Source of the DNA: an uncultured Oscillospiraceae bacterium
Lineage (GTDB): Bacteria > Bacillota > Clostridia > Oscillospirales > Oscillospiraceae
Length of the DNA stretch: 59,348 nt
Assembly (NCBI GenBank): GCA_947599925.1
Contig: CANQFT010000004.1
Coordinates: 1 to 59,348, forward strand
Reading direction: 5' to 3'
Below the pieces are notes generated by a model. That model did not search any database. It was not told where the DNA came from and saw only the letters and a program-made list of their open reading frames with translations. The position numbers were made by a program, and so were the translations under genes. Below are positions 8,296 to 16,894 of this stretch, one piece after another. Position 1 is the stretch's first letter; every line of letters starts with the position of its first letter.

Positions 8296-9474
8296 TCAAT
8301 CGTAGTTGATGTACGGCACCTCCAACCACGCCTGCCAGCCGCGGCCGGCCAGTTGGGTCTTGATCACACCCTTTTTTGTGCCGCTGGCCTCTATAACCTC
8401 GCCGCCGCCGATGTAGACGCCGATGTGTCCCTCCATCCAAACGGCGAGGCCGGGGGTGTCCGGCATGGTGTCCATGCTGCCCTTGACCGTAGCGTTGTGA
8501 TACATGGTGTTGGCGCCGATGTCAGGCATCCCGTTGGTTCCGTACTCGATCTTCAGGTCGTTCGGGTCAAGCCAGCCGTACCCTTTGATGAGCCCCACGC
8601 AGTCAGTGGTCCTGCCATTCAGCCAGTTGGCCCGGATGAAGTCCTCATACTGTCCCACGCCGTCCGGGTACTGCTGGAGCTTGCTGGCCAGCAAGTCCTC
8701 GGTTAGCACATTACCGTATGTGCCCCAGACGTAGCCCCAGCCGGAGTCCCAGGCATGGATGGCATACTCCACCAGGTCGTGGGCGTTCTTGGTGGCCGGA
8801 TCGGTGAAGGTGGACACATCCAACTCCACGCTGGGATCGCTGCCCCGAAGGTAGCCGCCGTCGTAGAGCTCGCCGCCATTCCCCGCGATTTGGGCATAGG
8901 TTTGTTGAATGGTCTTTTTCTCCTCTGGGGTGATTTCACGGCCCAGGGCACCGGCGAGGTTGTCATAGACCGTTTCCAGCGAACTGGGGACATTGACCAC
9001 ATAGCTCTGCGTCTGCACCGTTTGGGTCCCATCCGGGTTGTTTACAGTCGTTGAGGACACCCGGTCCGTGGTCGTGTAGAAACAGCGGACGAAGTCCTCC
9101 GGGGTCATTTCGCCGCCAGAGCAGAGGACAAAAAAGGCGGCCTTGACCTGGGTGGGGTCAAGACCGCCGCTTTCGGCGGAGGCGTTCACGGAGGTGACCG
9201 CCGAATCCAGAGAGGCAAAGGACGTCCGCATGGAGGACATGGGGCCCTCAAACTCGGCGGGTATTTCGCCGTCGTAGGTCGTGCCGTAGAAGCAGTAATC
9301 CATCATCTGGTGGTTGTGGTCCGCCGCGCCGGAGCCAAGGCTGCACAGAAAGGCGACCAGCAAGATGAGAGGTGAAAGTAAGGCTACCAGTATCCAGCCG
9401 ACGGCTTTCCTGGCCTTGGGGTCGGTGAAGATCGCGAGTGCGGCTTTGATGGCAGCAGTAGCGGCGGCGCTCAT
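8296..9474 (-). CDS. Membrane-anchored NlpC/P60 cell-wall hydrolase (VirB1-like)
   Basis: A 392-residue protein expected to open peptidoglycan for the conjugation channel. One membrane helix (about residues 25-48, GWILVALLSPLILLVAFLC) is followed by an extracellular region and a C-terminal NlpC/P60 domain. The catalytic Cys is in RTTDCVGLIKGYGW and the His in MEGHIGVYIGGGEVIEA. The start is ATG at 9474, overlapping the upstream gene as ATGA; its ribosome binding site GGGAGGT lies inside the last codons of that gene, where it encodes Gly-Gly. It sits directly downstream of VirB4, as in other Firmicutes type IV secretion clusters. Confidence 0.88.
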   Translation of the reverse strand: MSAAATAAIKAALAIFTDPKARKAVGWILVALLSPLILLVAFLCSLGSGAADHNHQMMDYCFYGTTYDGEIPAEFEGPMSSMRTSFASLDSAVTSVNASAESGGLDPTQVKAAFFVLCSGGEMTPEDFVRCFYTTTDRVSSTTVNNPDGTQTVQTQSYVVNVPSSLETVYDNLAGALGREITPEEKKTIQQTYAQIAGNGGELYDGGYLRGSDPSVELDVSTFTDPATKNAHDLVEYAIHAWDSGWGYVWGTYGNVLTEDLLASKLQQYPDGVGQYEDFIRANWLNGRTTDCVGLIKGYGWLDPNDLKIEYGTNGMPDIGANTMYHNATVKGSMDTMPDTPGLAVWMEGHIGVYIGGGEVIEASGTKKGVIKTQLAGRGWQAWLEVPYINYD

Positions 9475-9869
9475 TGGCTCATACCTCCCATTTCTTGCCG
9501 AGCGTGATCTGTCATCTCTGCGCGGGGAACGCCGATGCCAATCCACACGCCATGACTGTCACAATAGTCATAGAAGTCGGAAAGACGGGCATCAACCAGT
9601 TCAACAAAGCTGGTATAGCCCCACTCCCTGATGGTTGCCGTATCTTTGGCGCGGCATAACTCCGGCTCCCCATCGATCACGCTCGCAAGGTCGGTAAATT
9701 CGTAGGAGGCGGGATCGATTGCCTCCTCCATTCGCTTTGCCACCTCTTGGCAGCAACGGCTGATTTGCTCCAAGATGCCTGCCAATTTGTCACAGCTCTT
9801 ATCGCTGGCTTGGATCATCCGCTGGAGCTCATCGCCGCCGTTTTTGCTGATATCGTACCTCCATGCCAT
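9471..9869 (-). CDS. Small ICE protein between VirB4 and the hydrolase, unknown function
   Basis: A 132-residue acidic, helical protein (LQRMIQASDKSCDKLAGIL; coiled-coil-like first half) with no membrane helix. The start is ATG at 9869, overlapping the VirB4 stop as TAATG; the stop overlaps the hydrolase start as ATGA. Its position inside the secretion gene block suggests a cytoplasmic accessory factor, but no family was recognised. The C-terminus RQEMGGMSQ is a member of the shared tail group. Here the Gly-Gly codons also form the GGAGG ribosome binding site of the hydrolase gene. Confidence 0.72.
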   Translation of the reverse strand: MAWRYDISKNGGDELQRMIQASDKSCDKLAGILEQISRCCQEVAKRMEEAIDPASYEFTDLASVIDGEPELCRAKDTATIREWGYTSFVELVDARLSDFYDYCDSHGVWIGIGVPRAEMTDHARQEMGGMSQ

Positions 9870-11704
9870 TACCGTCCACCCGCCTCTCCAAAGAGGGCCG
9901 CCTTGTACGCCGGGGCCTTGACCTCCAGCAGATAGCGCTCGTTGCCGCACTTGTAGAGGCATACGCCCCGCTGGGGGTAGCGGATGAGCTCGTACTCAGA
10001 CTCCTCCAGTTGGAGGGAGTCCATATAGAGCCGCTTGTCGATGGACCCGGCGTTGAACAGAAACTGGTGGGTGGGGATGGCGAACAGGGGCTTGGTCAGC
10101 TCGGCCACGCCGGGGAGCATGAAGTCTTCCAGATTCTGCGAGGCCAGCACCAGGCTTGAATCCTGCTTTCTGGCCCGCTTGAGGACGTTGCGGATGTACT
10201 CGATGGCGATCTTATTGGACAGCCAGACGTGAAGCTCGTCCAGGGTGGCCACCGTGTTGCCCACCGTGAGGAGTTGGTTGGAGAAGTAGGACAGCACGTT
10301 GAACAGCATGGCGTTCTTCACGTTGCCACTGCTCTGGAGGAGGCCCTTGACGCCGAACACCACGAACCGCCCGGAGCCGATGTTGGTGTGTCCGTTGAAG
10401 AACCGGCTTTCCGCGCCAACGCACATGGAGTGGAGGCCCAGGAGGATCTCCTGCAGCATCTCCTTGGTGAACAGGGGCTTATCCTCTCTGTCGTAGTTCT
10501 CATAGGTCTGTTCCATGAGGGCGTAGAGGTCGGAGAGGATGGGATAGTCGGTGGGGGCCAGCTTGGAAAAGTCCGTGGTATCAGACAGACCCTTGCTGGC
10601 GTAGAGCCGCTCCACCATCAGCTCAATGGCGTCGATGTGGAGGTCGGAGAAGCCCTTGTACGCCCGGAAGAAGTCCTTGAGAAAGGAGATGTGCTGGGAG
10701 AGGAGGGTCTTCTGGCGGAAGGGCGCCGGGGCCTCCTTGTCATCCTCGCCGTCCACATCCCACAGCTTGGGTTCCAGGGGATTGATGCGGTACTGCCCGC
10801 CCATGAGGTCCACGAAGGTGCCGCCCAGGTTGTGGGCCATCTCCTGGAGCTCATGCTCCGGGTCAAAGGCCAGGAGGCTCTTGCCGCTCTCCAGGATGTT
10901 GCAGATAAGAAGCTTGAGGAGATAGGACTTGCCCTGGCCGGAGTTGCCCAGGATGAGGGCCGAGCCGGTGGTCTTGTCCTCGGCGCGGCGGTCCAGGTCA
11001 ACCAGGATGTTGGAGCCGTACTTGTCCCTGCCGATGTAGAAGCCCCTGGGGTCGGTCTTGCCAGAGTAGTTGAAGGGATAGAGGTTGCCCACCGAGGTGG
11101 CCGGGAGGACACGCTCAAACTGGCTCCCGAAGGCGTTGGTCCCGGCGGGGTTGGCGGAGAGAAAACCCTCCCGCTGACGGAGGAGCAGGGCGTCCGCGCC
11201 CAGCTTGGATCGGGTCAACTCGGCCATCACCTCGTCCTTGAGGACCCGGAGACCATCCGGGGTCTTGGCGCTCAGTTCAATGAACACCGCACAGTGGATC
11301 AGCGGCTCCTGATTCCTCTGCATGGTGGTGATGAGGGTGACCACGTCCTGGAGGTTGGCCTCGGCGGTGACGCTCTGCTTGAGGTTGTCGGTGTTGCTCC
11401 GCTCCATGCGGCTGCGATTGCTGGCGTTATGGAGGATGGCGTTCTCCTCGGCGGGGGTGACCTTCCGGCAATAGATGCGGAGGGTCACGCCACTCCGATC
11501 CCCCAGGTGGCGGAGGAGGGCCAGCTCCTCGGTGCTGGTGGGATAGGCGCGCAGGGCCAGGGCGCAGCGGTAGGTGCCGCCCAGGATGTAAGTGTCCGTG
11601 TTGAACTTCACGGCGGCGGGGGCGATCATGTCCAAGAAGTCCTTGACCTTCGGCTCCTGCTTGGGGGCAGACTTCTTGGCTTTTTTCTTCTGCGGTTTAC
11701 TCAC
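9869..11704 (-). CDS. VirB4-family conjugation ATPase
   Basis: A 611-residue ATPase that powers assembly and transfer by the type IV secretion channel. Walker A GNSGQGKS lies at 253-260 and Walker B at ATLDELHVWL (about residue 490). SSLVLASQNLEDF downstream fits the family's ATPase core. The first 20 residues are Lys-rich. It is shorter than typical VirB4 proteins (about 800) because the usual N-terminal domain seems to be supplied by the separate gene at 11697-12281. The start at 11704 overlaps that gene's stop by eight bases, so the two are translated together. Confidence 0.95.
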   Translation of the reverse strand: MSKPQKKKAKKSAPKQEPKVKDFLDMIAPAAVKFNTDTYILGGTYRCALALRAYPTSTEELALLRHLGDRSGVTLRIYCRKVTPAEENAILHNASNRSRMERSNTDNLKQSVTAEANLQDVVTLITTMQRNQEPLIHCAVFIELSAKTPDGLRVLKDEVMAELTRSKLGADALLLRQREGFLSANPAGTNAFGSQFERVLPATSVGNLYPFNYSGKTDPRGFYIGRDKYGSNILVDLDRRAEDKTTGSALILGNSGQGKSYLLKLLICNILESGKSLLAFDPEHELQEMAHNLGGTFVDLMGGQYRINPLEPKLWDVDGEDDKEAPAPFRQKTLLSQHISFLKDFFRAYKGFSDLHIDAIELMVERLYASKGLSDTTDFSKLAPTDYPILSDLYALMEQTYENYDREDKPLFTKEMLQEILLGLHSMCVGAESRFFNGHTNIGSGRFVVFGVKGLLQSSGNVKNAMLFNVLSYFSNQLLTVGNTVATLDELHVWLSNKIAIEYIRNVLKRARKQDSSLVLASQNLEDFMLPGVAELTKPLFAIPTHQFLFNAGSIDKRLYMDSLQLEESEYELIRYPQRGVCLYKCGNERYLLEVKAPAYKAALFGEAGGR

Positions 11705-12281
11705 GGTCTTTCACCACGCTTTCTCCATCAAAATCATCGAAGCGGTCGGTGGTCACATCCTGCTGGTAGTAGACGGCCAGGACCCGCTTCACGTCCTGCT
11801 CGTCGGCCAGCCGTACCCGGAAGCCGTGGCTGTGGATGCGCTTCTCCATCTGTGCAAGCTGGGCGGGGTCCGCGGCGGCCTGGGCATCCATCTTGCACAC
11901 GATGGCGAACTCACGGGAGGAAGCCGTCCCCGCCTGGATCTCGTCCAGATGCTCCATGTCCTGGCGGAGCAACTCCCGGATGGCGGGGATCGGCTCGTCC
12001 TCCAGTCGCTGGCGGTAGTGGTCCTTATTGTGCTGGAAGGACTCACGGGAGTCCAAGGCTACAACGGTCAGCTCGGCGGAGGCCCGGAGGAGGTTGCTGA
12101 GGGCCAGCACCCGCTGGCGCACCCCCTCTGCGGACAGCACCGAGAGGTTGTCCGGGGCGATGAGGTAAAAAACGAGCTCACCGCCACTGGTTTTGACGCC
12201 GTGGTCGGTGAGCGCTTTGATGCCCATGAGCTGCCGGGTGGACAGCCGCTGGCGCATTTCCTTCTTCTGCTTTTGGGTCAA
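11697..12281 (-). CDS. VirB4 N-terminal-domain-like conjugation protein
   Basis: A 194-residue cytoplasmic protein always found between PrgI and VirB4 in this ICE type. GGELVFYLIAPDNLSVLS and the following helices resemble the N-terminal region of Firmicutes VirB4 proteins, so the pair may be a naturally split VirB4; this is inference. The start is TTG at 12281: it overlaps the PrgI stop as TTGA and has GGAGGG seven bases upstream. A longer frame into PrgI exists but overlaps that gene fully. It has no Walker motif. Confidence 0.75.
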   Translation of the reverse strand: MTQKQKKEMRQRLSTRQLMGIKALTDHGVKTSGGELVFYLIAPDNLSVLSAEGVRQRVLALSNLLRASAELTVVALDSRESFQHNKDHYRQRLEDEPIPAIRELLRQDMEHLDEIQAGTASSREFAIVCKMDAQAAADPAQLAQMEKRIHSHGFRVRLADEQDVKRVLAVYYQQDVTTDRFDDFDGESVVKDRE

Positions 12282-12541
12282 GGTGATTCCCTCCAATCGT
12301 AGGACTGCTGGCGGAGAAAGAGAAACCCCGCGGCGTAGTGGATAAAGTCCAGGACGCTGGTGCCCTCCACCCGGATGGAGAGGAAGGCAAACAGAACGGT
12401 GACGATCAGCGGGGCCATGCCGATGCCCTGGGTCACCGCCAGAACAGAGAGGACAAGGCCGATGCCGATGATGGCCACATCCCGTAGCTCCCACAGCCAC
12501 AGCTTGGGCTTGGCCTTCAGGTTGCTTGGATAGATGAACAT
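12278..12541 (-). CDS. PrgI-family conjugation membrane protein (VirB3-like)
   Basis: An 87-residue protein with two membrane helices (roughly 22-38 and 44-60: DVAIIGIGLVLSVLAV, then APLIVTVLFAFLSI). It matches the PrgI family that precedes VirB4 in Gram-positive conjugation systems and takes the VirB3 place in the channel. ATG at 12541 has GGAGG just upstream; the ribosome binding site immediately follows a terminator hairpin. It is translationally coupled to the next gene by a four-base overlap. Confidence 0.88.
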   Translation of the reverse strand: MFIYPSNLKAKPKLWLWELRDVAIIGIGLVLSVLAVTQGIGMAPLIVTVLFAFLSIRVEGTSVLDFIHYAAGFLFLRQQSYDWRESP

Positions 12542-12551
12542 GGTTTCCTCC

Positions 12552-12590
12552 AAAAAATTCCCGGCTCACCATCTGTCTGTAGTGAGCCGG
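12552..12590 (-). terminator. Intrinsic terminator directly before PrgI
   Basis: A perfect nine-base stem CCGGCTCAC/GTGAGCCGG (12590-12582 with 12569-12561) is followed on the minus strand by GAATTTTTTGG. The U-run touches the PrgI ribosome binding site and no promoter is visible in between, so it may act as an attenuator rather than a simple operon end. Confidence 0.75.
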
Positions 12591-12616
12591 GGTGCAGTAT
12601 TTTTTGACGCTTTGCT

Positions 12617-13075
12617 TTAGTTCTCGGCTGTGATAATTTCCTCCCAGCCTTGCTGGATATTTACCAGCATATCGTAGAGCCGCTCCTCTAATTCGGTGTG
12701 GGGCTCCGTGGAATCCTCATACTCGCAGAGCACCCTACTCAGTCCATCGTAAATCTGGCGGCGCCCAGAGGCAATACCCCCCGTTTCAGGGTGGTTCAAT
12801 GCCCAGGTGATGCGGTTCAGAAAGAAGGCGTTCTGCTTGATGCCGTGGGCCTTCAGATACGCCTTGAACCGTTCGAAGAGCTCGGTGTCCACCTGGAACG
12901 CCACCGTCCGCTGATTGCTGTTTGCCATGGTCTTTCCCTCCGTTTCAAAGAATTTCTCGATAAGCTGGGTCATGTACGGCCCCAGTGCCAGCCCGGACTC
13001 CTCCTGCTTCTGGCGCACCTTGGCGTGGAGCTCCTCCGGGATCGGGGCACAGAGGTTTTTGATCTTCTCTGCCAT
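12617..13075 (-). CDS. Tandem ribbon-helix-helix-like DNA-binding protein
   Basis: A 152-residue protein in which two similar units seem to follow each other: LCAPIPEELHAKVRQKQEE (about 8-26) and RTVAFQVDTELFERFKAYL (about 56-74). Each is a short strand followed by two helices, as in ribbon-helix-helix repressors. A tandem RHH could bind its operator as a monomer or pseudo-tetramer. The C-terminal part is acidic. The start is ATG at 13075 with AAGGAGGT upstream. It stands between the methylase pair and the secretion genes with a possible promoter of its own at 13110-13138 and a terminator after it, so it may regulate the transfer genes. The function is inferred. Confidence 0.7.
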   Translation of the reverse strand: MAEKIKNLCAPIPEELHAKVRQKQEESGLALGPYMTQLIEKFFETEGKTMANSNQRTVAFQVDTELFERFKAYLKAHGIKQNAFFLNRITWALNHPETGGIASGRRQIYDGLSRVLCEYEDSTEPHTELEERLYDMLVNIQQGWEEIITAEN

Positions 13076-13109
13076 GAAATCGACCTCCTTTCTTGGATTT
13101 GCAAGGCAT

Positions 13110-13138
13110 AGTATACTGACACATCTTCCGCAAAGCTA
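13110..13138 (-). promoter_or_regulatory. Possible promoter for the RHH-like gene
   Basis: Minus-strand -10 TATACT (13115-13110) lies 17 bases from a weak -35 TAGCTT (13138-13133). The palindrome AGTATACT covers the -10 and could be an operator half. Confidence 0.35.
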
Positions 13139-14863
13139 TCACCAAAGGCAACAAAGAAGCTGGCGGCAAATGTATGGAAGTGACAATTGCACGACCTGGA
13201 CGATCTGTCCGATCACGAAGTCCACACACGGGATGGCCACGCTGTTGCCCAGGGCCTTGTACCGGGCGGAGTCGGCGGCGTTTTCAATGGCCGTCCAGCC
13301 GTCTGGGAAGCCCTGGAGCCTCTCGCATTCCAGCGGTGTCAGCCGGCGGATGAGGAGTGGGCCGTCCACCACCAGCTTGTCCTGATTGACGTACTGGCAA
13401 TTTGGACCCTTGCGGTCGCCGCAGGTAAGCGCGCCCACTGTCTCCTGATACACGAGGTCGGTGGCGTCTTTGTGCTGACGGGCGCTCTCCGTGGAGACCA
13501 CATCGTTTTCCAGAAAGATGTCCACCCGCTGACGGCTGAACACAGCGTGGCGGTCTGTGGCGGTGAGGGTGAACGCGACGCCTTCATCGATCCCAAGTCC
13601 ATTGCCGCCGTTCTTCGGCTGCCTGTCGATGGCGTTGCCGGTAATGCAGATAATGGGGGCTTCCTCCTCCGGCTCCGCAATAAGTGGCAGATTGTTGCCG
13701 CCTGTGCCTGCGCGGGCAGAGAGGGTGGGCGCTACCCGGTGCGGGCCGGTGTACCGGGCGTCAATGCCGTGGTTTTCGAATACCAACGGTTGGTGCCCGT
13801 GCTCCTGGGCTCGTAGGGTCCCGGCCATATCCTCGGTAACGCTCATCATGGCTCCGCCTTGGTCGTTGAGGACGAGGGGCTGGTGGCCCCCTGCCTGTGA
13901 CCGCAGGGTGGTGGTTTGGTCTACGGTCAAGTCCATCCGCTCCCCACCCTGGTCGTTGAGGCACAGGACGGACGGCATACAGTTGCCGCTGGCGGAGCCC
14001 TTCAAAGTGGGGGCGACTTGCTCGGAGAAGCCGATCCCACCGGCCTTGGCCCCCGCGCCAGCGGAAAAGGCCGCTGTCAGCAGAAGTCCACCGGGATTGC
14101 GGCCTCCACCGCCGTCAGCTCCTGCAAGGGTGGGAGATACCCCGTCCGGGAGGAAGATGCGCTTCTGCTGGGTGTCCCACGGCGTAAGGCAACCCTCCGC
14201 CACAAAGGTCTGTTGCTTCATCGTCTGGGCCGCGCAGATTGCTCCAGCCACATCGTGGAGATCCCGCACCTCGTCGCGCTGGTTGGCGGCAAAGGCAATG
14301 GGGGCCGCATCGAGAGCCGGGTCGCCGGTGACGAAGGTCTGCATCTGCATATTGGTGGTGGCCATGAGCGCCCCGGACACGCCGCCCAGGTCGATGCCCT
14401 CGTCCCGCTGGTTGATGTGGAAGGCTTTCAGCCCGCCCACCGCGGCCTGGATAGGGATGAGTCCGGCCTGGGCCATGAGCGCCGCCTTGAGCTGGGGCGG
14501 CAGTTCCTTGCCACGCTCCTGGGCTCTGCGTAGGATGCCGATGCAAGCTGTTTTGCTCAGGTAATACTTGGCGGCGGGCTTTGGCTCTAAAATGCCGGAT
14601 AGGGATGCCCGGTTTGGCTTTCTGGGAGCTACGCCGGTATTGAGGCAGGGGCCGTCGTCCCGCCAGGGGGAGCGGAGCAGCCAGTAAGGTTCCCCAAGCA
14701 GGTCACAGTGACCGGGGGTGAGGTCCAGCAGAAGGAAGCCTGTGGAGACCAATTCCTCCGTGCTTGGGCCGTTCCTCCTTGGGCTGCTCCGAGCGGGTGT
14801 GTCCTCCCATTCCTCGGGGTCCAGGAGGGTCAGTTGACCGTCCATCTCATAGAACTCCATCAC
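13139..14863 (-). CDS. C-terminal half of a split cytosine-5 DNA methyltransferase
   Basis: A 574-residue protein that supplies what the gene at 14860-15534 lacks. Only its end is recognisable as a methyltransferase: RRLTPLECERLQGFPDGWT (motif IX region) and ARYKALGNSVAIP (motif X). Ahead of it lies a long Gly-rich, repetitive region with LNDQGG units (LNDQGGERMDL, LNDQGGAMMSV), HQPLV repeats and APTLSARAG. These look like expanded target-recognition loops. Start and stop overlap with the N-terminal half (ATGA at 14860-14863) points to co-translation and assembly of a two-chain enzyme. Such methylases protect incoming ICE DNA from restriction. The specificity cannot be predicted. Confidence 0.8.
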   Translation of the reverse strand: MMEFYEMDGQLTLLDPEEWEDTPARSSPRRNGPSTEELVSTGFLLLDLTPGHCDLLGEPYWLLRSPWRDDGPCLNTGVAPRKPNRASLSGILEPKPAAKYYLSKTACIGILRRAQERGKELPPQLKAALMAQAGLIPIQAAVGGLKAFHINQRDEGIDLGGVSGALMATTNMQMQTFVTGDPALDAAPIAFAANQRDEVRDLHDVAGAICAAQTMKQQTFVAEGCLTPWDTQQKRIFLPDGVSPTLAGADGGGGRNPGGLLLTAAFSAGAGAKAGGIGFSEQVAPTLKGSASGNCMPSVLCLNDQGGERMDLTVDQTTTLRSQAGGHQPLVLNDQGGAMMSVTEDMAGTLRAQEHGHQPLVFENHGIDARYTGPHRVAPTLSARAGTGGNNLPLIAEPEEEAPIICITGNAIDRQPKNGGNGLGIDEGVAFTLTATDRHAVFSRQRVDIFLENDVVSTESARQHKDATDLVYQETVGALTCGDRKGPNCQYVNQDKLVVDGPLLIRRLTPLECERLQGFPDGWTAIENAADSARYKALGNSVAIPCVDFVIGQIVQVVQLSLPYICRQLLCCLW

Positions 14864-15534
14864 GTCTCCTCCTTTCTGACCATGTCAAACAGGAGAAGCG
14901 GGGCGGAAAGGCTGGCGAAGTCGGCCACAAGGTAGATACGCTTGCGCCTCTGGGCAACGCCCCAGTATTGGGCGTCCAGGCACCGCCAAGCCAGAGAGAA
15001 GTTTTGTTCCCGGTAGATGGCCCCGGCGGCCGGCCAGACATAGGGATACGGTCTTGGGACGATGGTGCTGGGGTAGCAGATCCGGACGATCTCCTCGAGC
15101 ACGATGCGAAAGTCCTCACCCTTGGGCGTTCCGCTGGAGAAGGCCCCCGGCACATTTTCCCAAATCATGTAGCGAGGCCGCACCTCCGCTCCGGCCCGGC
15201 CACGTTCCCTCTCTGCCGCCCGCATCTCCCGGACGATCCGCACCTGCTCCATGAAAAGGCCGGAGCGGGCGCCGGCCAAGCCAGCCCTCGCCCCGGCCAC
15301 GGAGAGGTCTTGGCAGGGGCTGCCGCCGCAGATGATATCCACGGGGAACAGCTCCTTGCCGCTCAACTTAGTGATATCCCCGCAGTGGACCATACTGGGG
15401 AACCGCGCCGAGGTCACCTCAATGGGAAACCTCTCTATTTCACTGGCCCATACGGTCTTGATGCCATAGCGCTCGGCTGCAAGGGGGAAACCACCGATGC
15501 CGTCGAAGAGGCTCCCCATCGTCAAGGCCCTCAT
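14860..15534 (-). CDS. N-terminal, catalytic half of a split cytosine-5 DNA methyltransferase
   Basis: A 224-residue protein with motif I LFDGIGGF (9-16), the catalytic Cys74 in GGSPCQDLSVAG (motif IV), ENVPG (motif VI) and QRRKRIYLV (motif VIII), but without motifs IX and X, which lie in the next gene. Normal C5 methylases carry all of these in one chain. It overlaps the following gene by four bases and its own start overlaps the VirB6-like stop as ATGA at 15531-15534. The first 68 residues include a second ATG (MGSLFDG), also possible as start. Confidence 0.88.
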   Translation of the reverse strand: MRALTMGSLFDGIGGFPLAAERYGIKTVWASEIERFPIEVTSARFPSMVHCGDITKLSGKELFPVDIICGGSPCQDLSVAGARAGLAGARSGLFMEQVRIVREMRAAERERGRAGAEVRPRYMIWENVPGAFSSGTPKGEDFRIVLEEIVRICYPSTIVPRPYPYVWPAAGAIYREQNFSLAWRCLDAQYWGVAQRRKRIYLVADFASLSAPLLLFDMVRKEET

Positions 15535-16421
15535 TTGGCCACCGCCTGGGCAATGGTTTTGGTGGTGTTCACCGCGGCCTGGGCGGTGTAGACGGCGGAC
15601 ATGATGTTTGCGCGGGTGGTGGTGTCCAAGCCAAAGGTCCCGGCGATCCGGGGCACCTCATTGGCTGACAGCATCAGACCAAGTCCCAGCAGGATATGGT
15701 CCTTGAACACCAGCAGACCCGCCACAAGGATGGTGGCTTGCAAAAATGCGGTGAGACATAGGCCAATGACCTGCTTGCACCACTGCACGAAGCCGTCGAT
15801 GTACCCCCTGGGGACAGAGAACATATAGAGGCTTCCCACGGCGATCTGGATGAGCAGAATGCCGCCCCGCTTGAGGTTGGCGAAAAAGACCTTGATCACG
15901 GCGTAGGCCATGGCAATCACGCAGAAGATGAGCATAATGGGGTTTGTAACGCTGCCCACATTCATGGAGGAAATGCCTGCCGTGATGCCGTCCGACACGG
16001 TGAAGTCGGAGAGCAGGTCACTGCCCAGGGCGCCGATATCGCCCAGGCCGGCGATCCCAGCGGTCAGCGTGCCTTGGAGAGATACGGCCAGAGCATAGAG
16101 CCGCACCGGGACAACGGAGAACAGGCTCACCGCCATAAAGCCCTTGATGATATTGAGGGCCGTCTGCTTGATGTTTCCTCTGCCGTTGCCGTACTCGATT
16201 GCACACTCAAAGGCGCAGACCACCAGGCTGACGGTAAAGAGCGCCCAGCCCAGTTGGTTGAAAAACTGAACGACGTACTGCACCCACTCCATTTCGAAGA
16301 GCTCTACGCCCATGCCGCCCATCATGGAGAAGAAGTTGCCCAGGAAGCCGATAATCTGGTCGTAGACCCAGTCGGTGATGGATTCCAGGACGGAGGATGC
16401 AACAAAGTCCCAAATAAACAC
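15531..16421 (-). CDS. VirB6/TrbL-like polytopic conjugation protein
   Basis: A 296-residue membrane protein with about six hydrophobic segments, including WALFTVSLVVCAFECAI, PIMLIFCVIAMAYAVI and ATILVAGLLVFKDHILL. It resembles the DUF6045/TrbL-type proteins that form the inner-membrane part of Firmicutes conjugation channels. The start is GTG at 16421 with GAGGTG close upstream; the longer frame adds a hydrophilic stretch that overlaps a hairpin. It lies between the VirB2-like gene and the methylase. Confidence 0.8.
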   Translation of the reverse strand: MFIWDFVASSVLESITDWVYDQIIGFLGNFFSMMGGMGVELFEMEWVQYVVQFFNQLGWALFTVSLVVCAFECAIEYGNGRGNIKQTALNIIKGFMAVSLFSVVPVRLYALAVSLQGTLTAGIAGLGDIGALGSDLLSDFTVSDGITAGISSMNVGSVTNPIMLIFCVIAMAYAVIKVFFANLKRGGILLIQIAVGSLYMFSVPRGYIDGFVQWCKQVIGLCLTAFLQATILVAGLLVFKDHILLGLGLMLSANEVPRIAGTFGLDTTTRANIMSAVYTAQAAVNTTKTIAQAVAK

Positions 16422-16471
16422 GGTATCACCTCGCTTTGGAGGCTGTGCCGCTCCATGCCTGGGACTTTTTT

Positions 16472-16496
16472 GAGGCCGTGAAGCGGTCACGGCCTC
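16472..16496. other. Perfect 10-bp hairpin between the VirB2-like and VirB6-like genes
   Basis: GAGGCCGTGA (16472-16481) pairs perfectly with TCACGGCCTC (16487-16496) around a five-base loop. On the minus strand it is followed by A residues rather than U, so it is not a standard terminator. It may be an mRNA-stabilising or processing hairpin. A related hairpin lies on the other side of the VirB2-like gene (16895-16923). Confidence 0.55.
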
Positions 16497-16509
16497 GCTG
16501 TTGTTTGGG

Positions 16510-16845
16510 TCAGATCCCGATGATGTTCCAGATGTAGGTGGGCGCCGTCAGGGTGAAGATGAGACAGGCGAACAGGATGGCGGGGCCGGTCCACTCGAAC
16601 TGACCGTGCTTGCGGTAGTCGAAGTAGGCCATGCCCAGCTTACCGAAGAAGGCGATGGCGAGGATCATGTCCAAGGCGGGAAAGACCACGTTGTTGACCA
16701 CGGTCTTGATCTGGGACGAGGCGCCGTCCCACGCCTGGTCCACGGCCCCGGCCACATCTCCGGCAGCCAGCGCGGTGGTGCTGAGGAGGCCCACCAACAG
16801 GAGGGCCAGGGTGCAGGTGCTCAGGAGCTTCTTGTACTTTTTCAT
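16510..16845 (-). CDS. VirB2-like/DUF3852 (Maff2) small membrane protein, candidate pilin
   Basis: A 111-residue protein: signal peptide (KLLSTCTLALLLVGLL, cleavage after TALA), a short exported stretch and two membrane helices (VFPALDMILAIAFFGKL and PAILFACLIFTLTAPTYI). The size and two-helix layout match VirB2/DUF3852-type mobile-element proteins thought to be pilin-like subunits of the channel. It is followed by the VirB6-like gene and preceded by the giant adhesin. Hairpins on both sides of the gene may adjust its mRNA level relative to its neighbours. Confidence 0.75.
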   Translation of the reverse strand: MKKYKKLLSTCTLALLLVGLLSTTALAAGDVAGAVDQAWDGASSQIKTVVNNVVFPALDMILAIAFFGKLGMAYFDYRKHGQFEWTGPAILFACLIFTLTAPTYIWNIIGI

Positions 16846-16894
16846 AGGTTTTGACCACCTTTCCGTAGTTGGAAAAGAGGCCGAGAGAGAGGAC

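Noticed and set aside
10229-12100. A 623-codon plus-strand frame antisense to VirB4
   Set aside because: VirB4 on the minus strand has Walker motifs and coupled neighbours; the antisense product has no recognisable domain.
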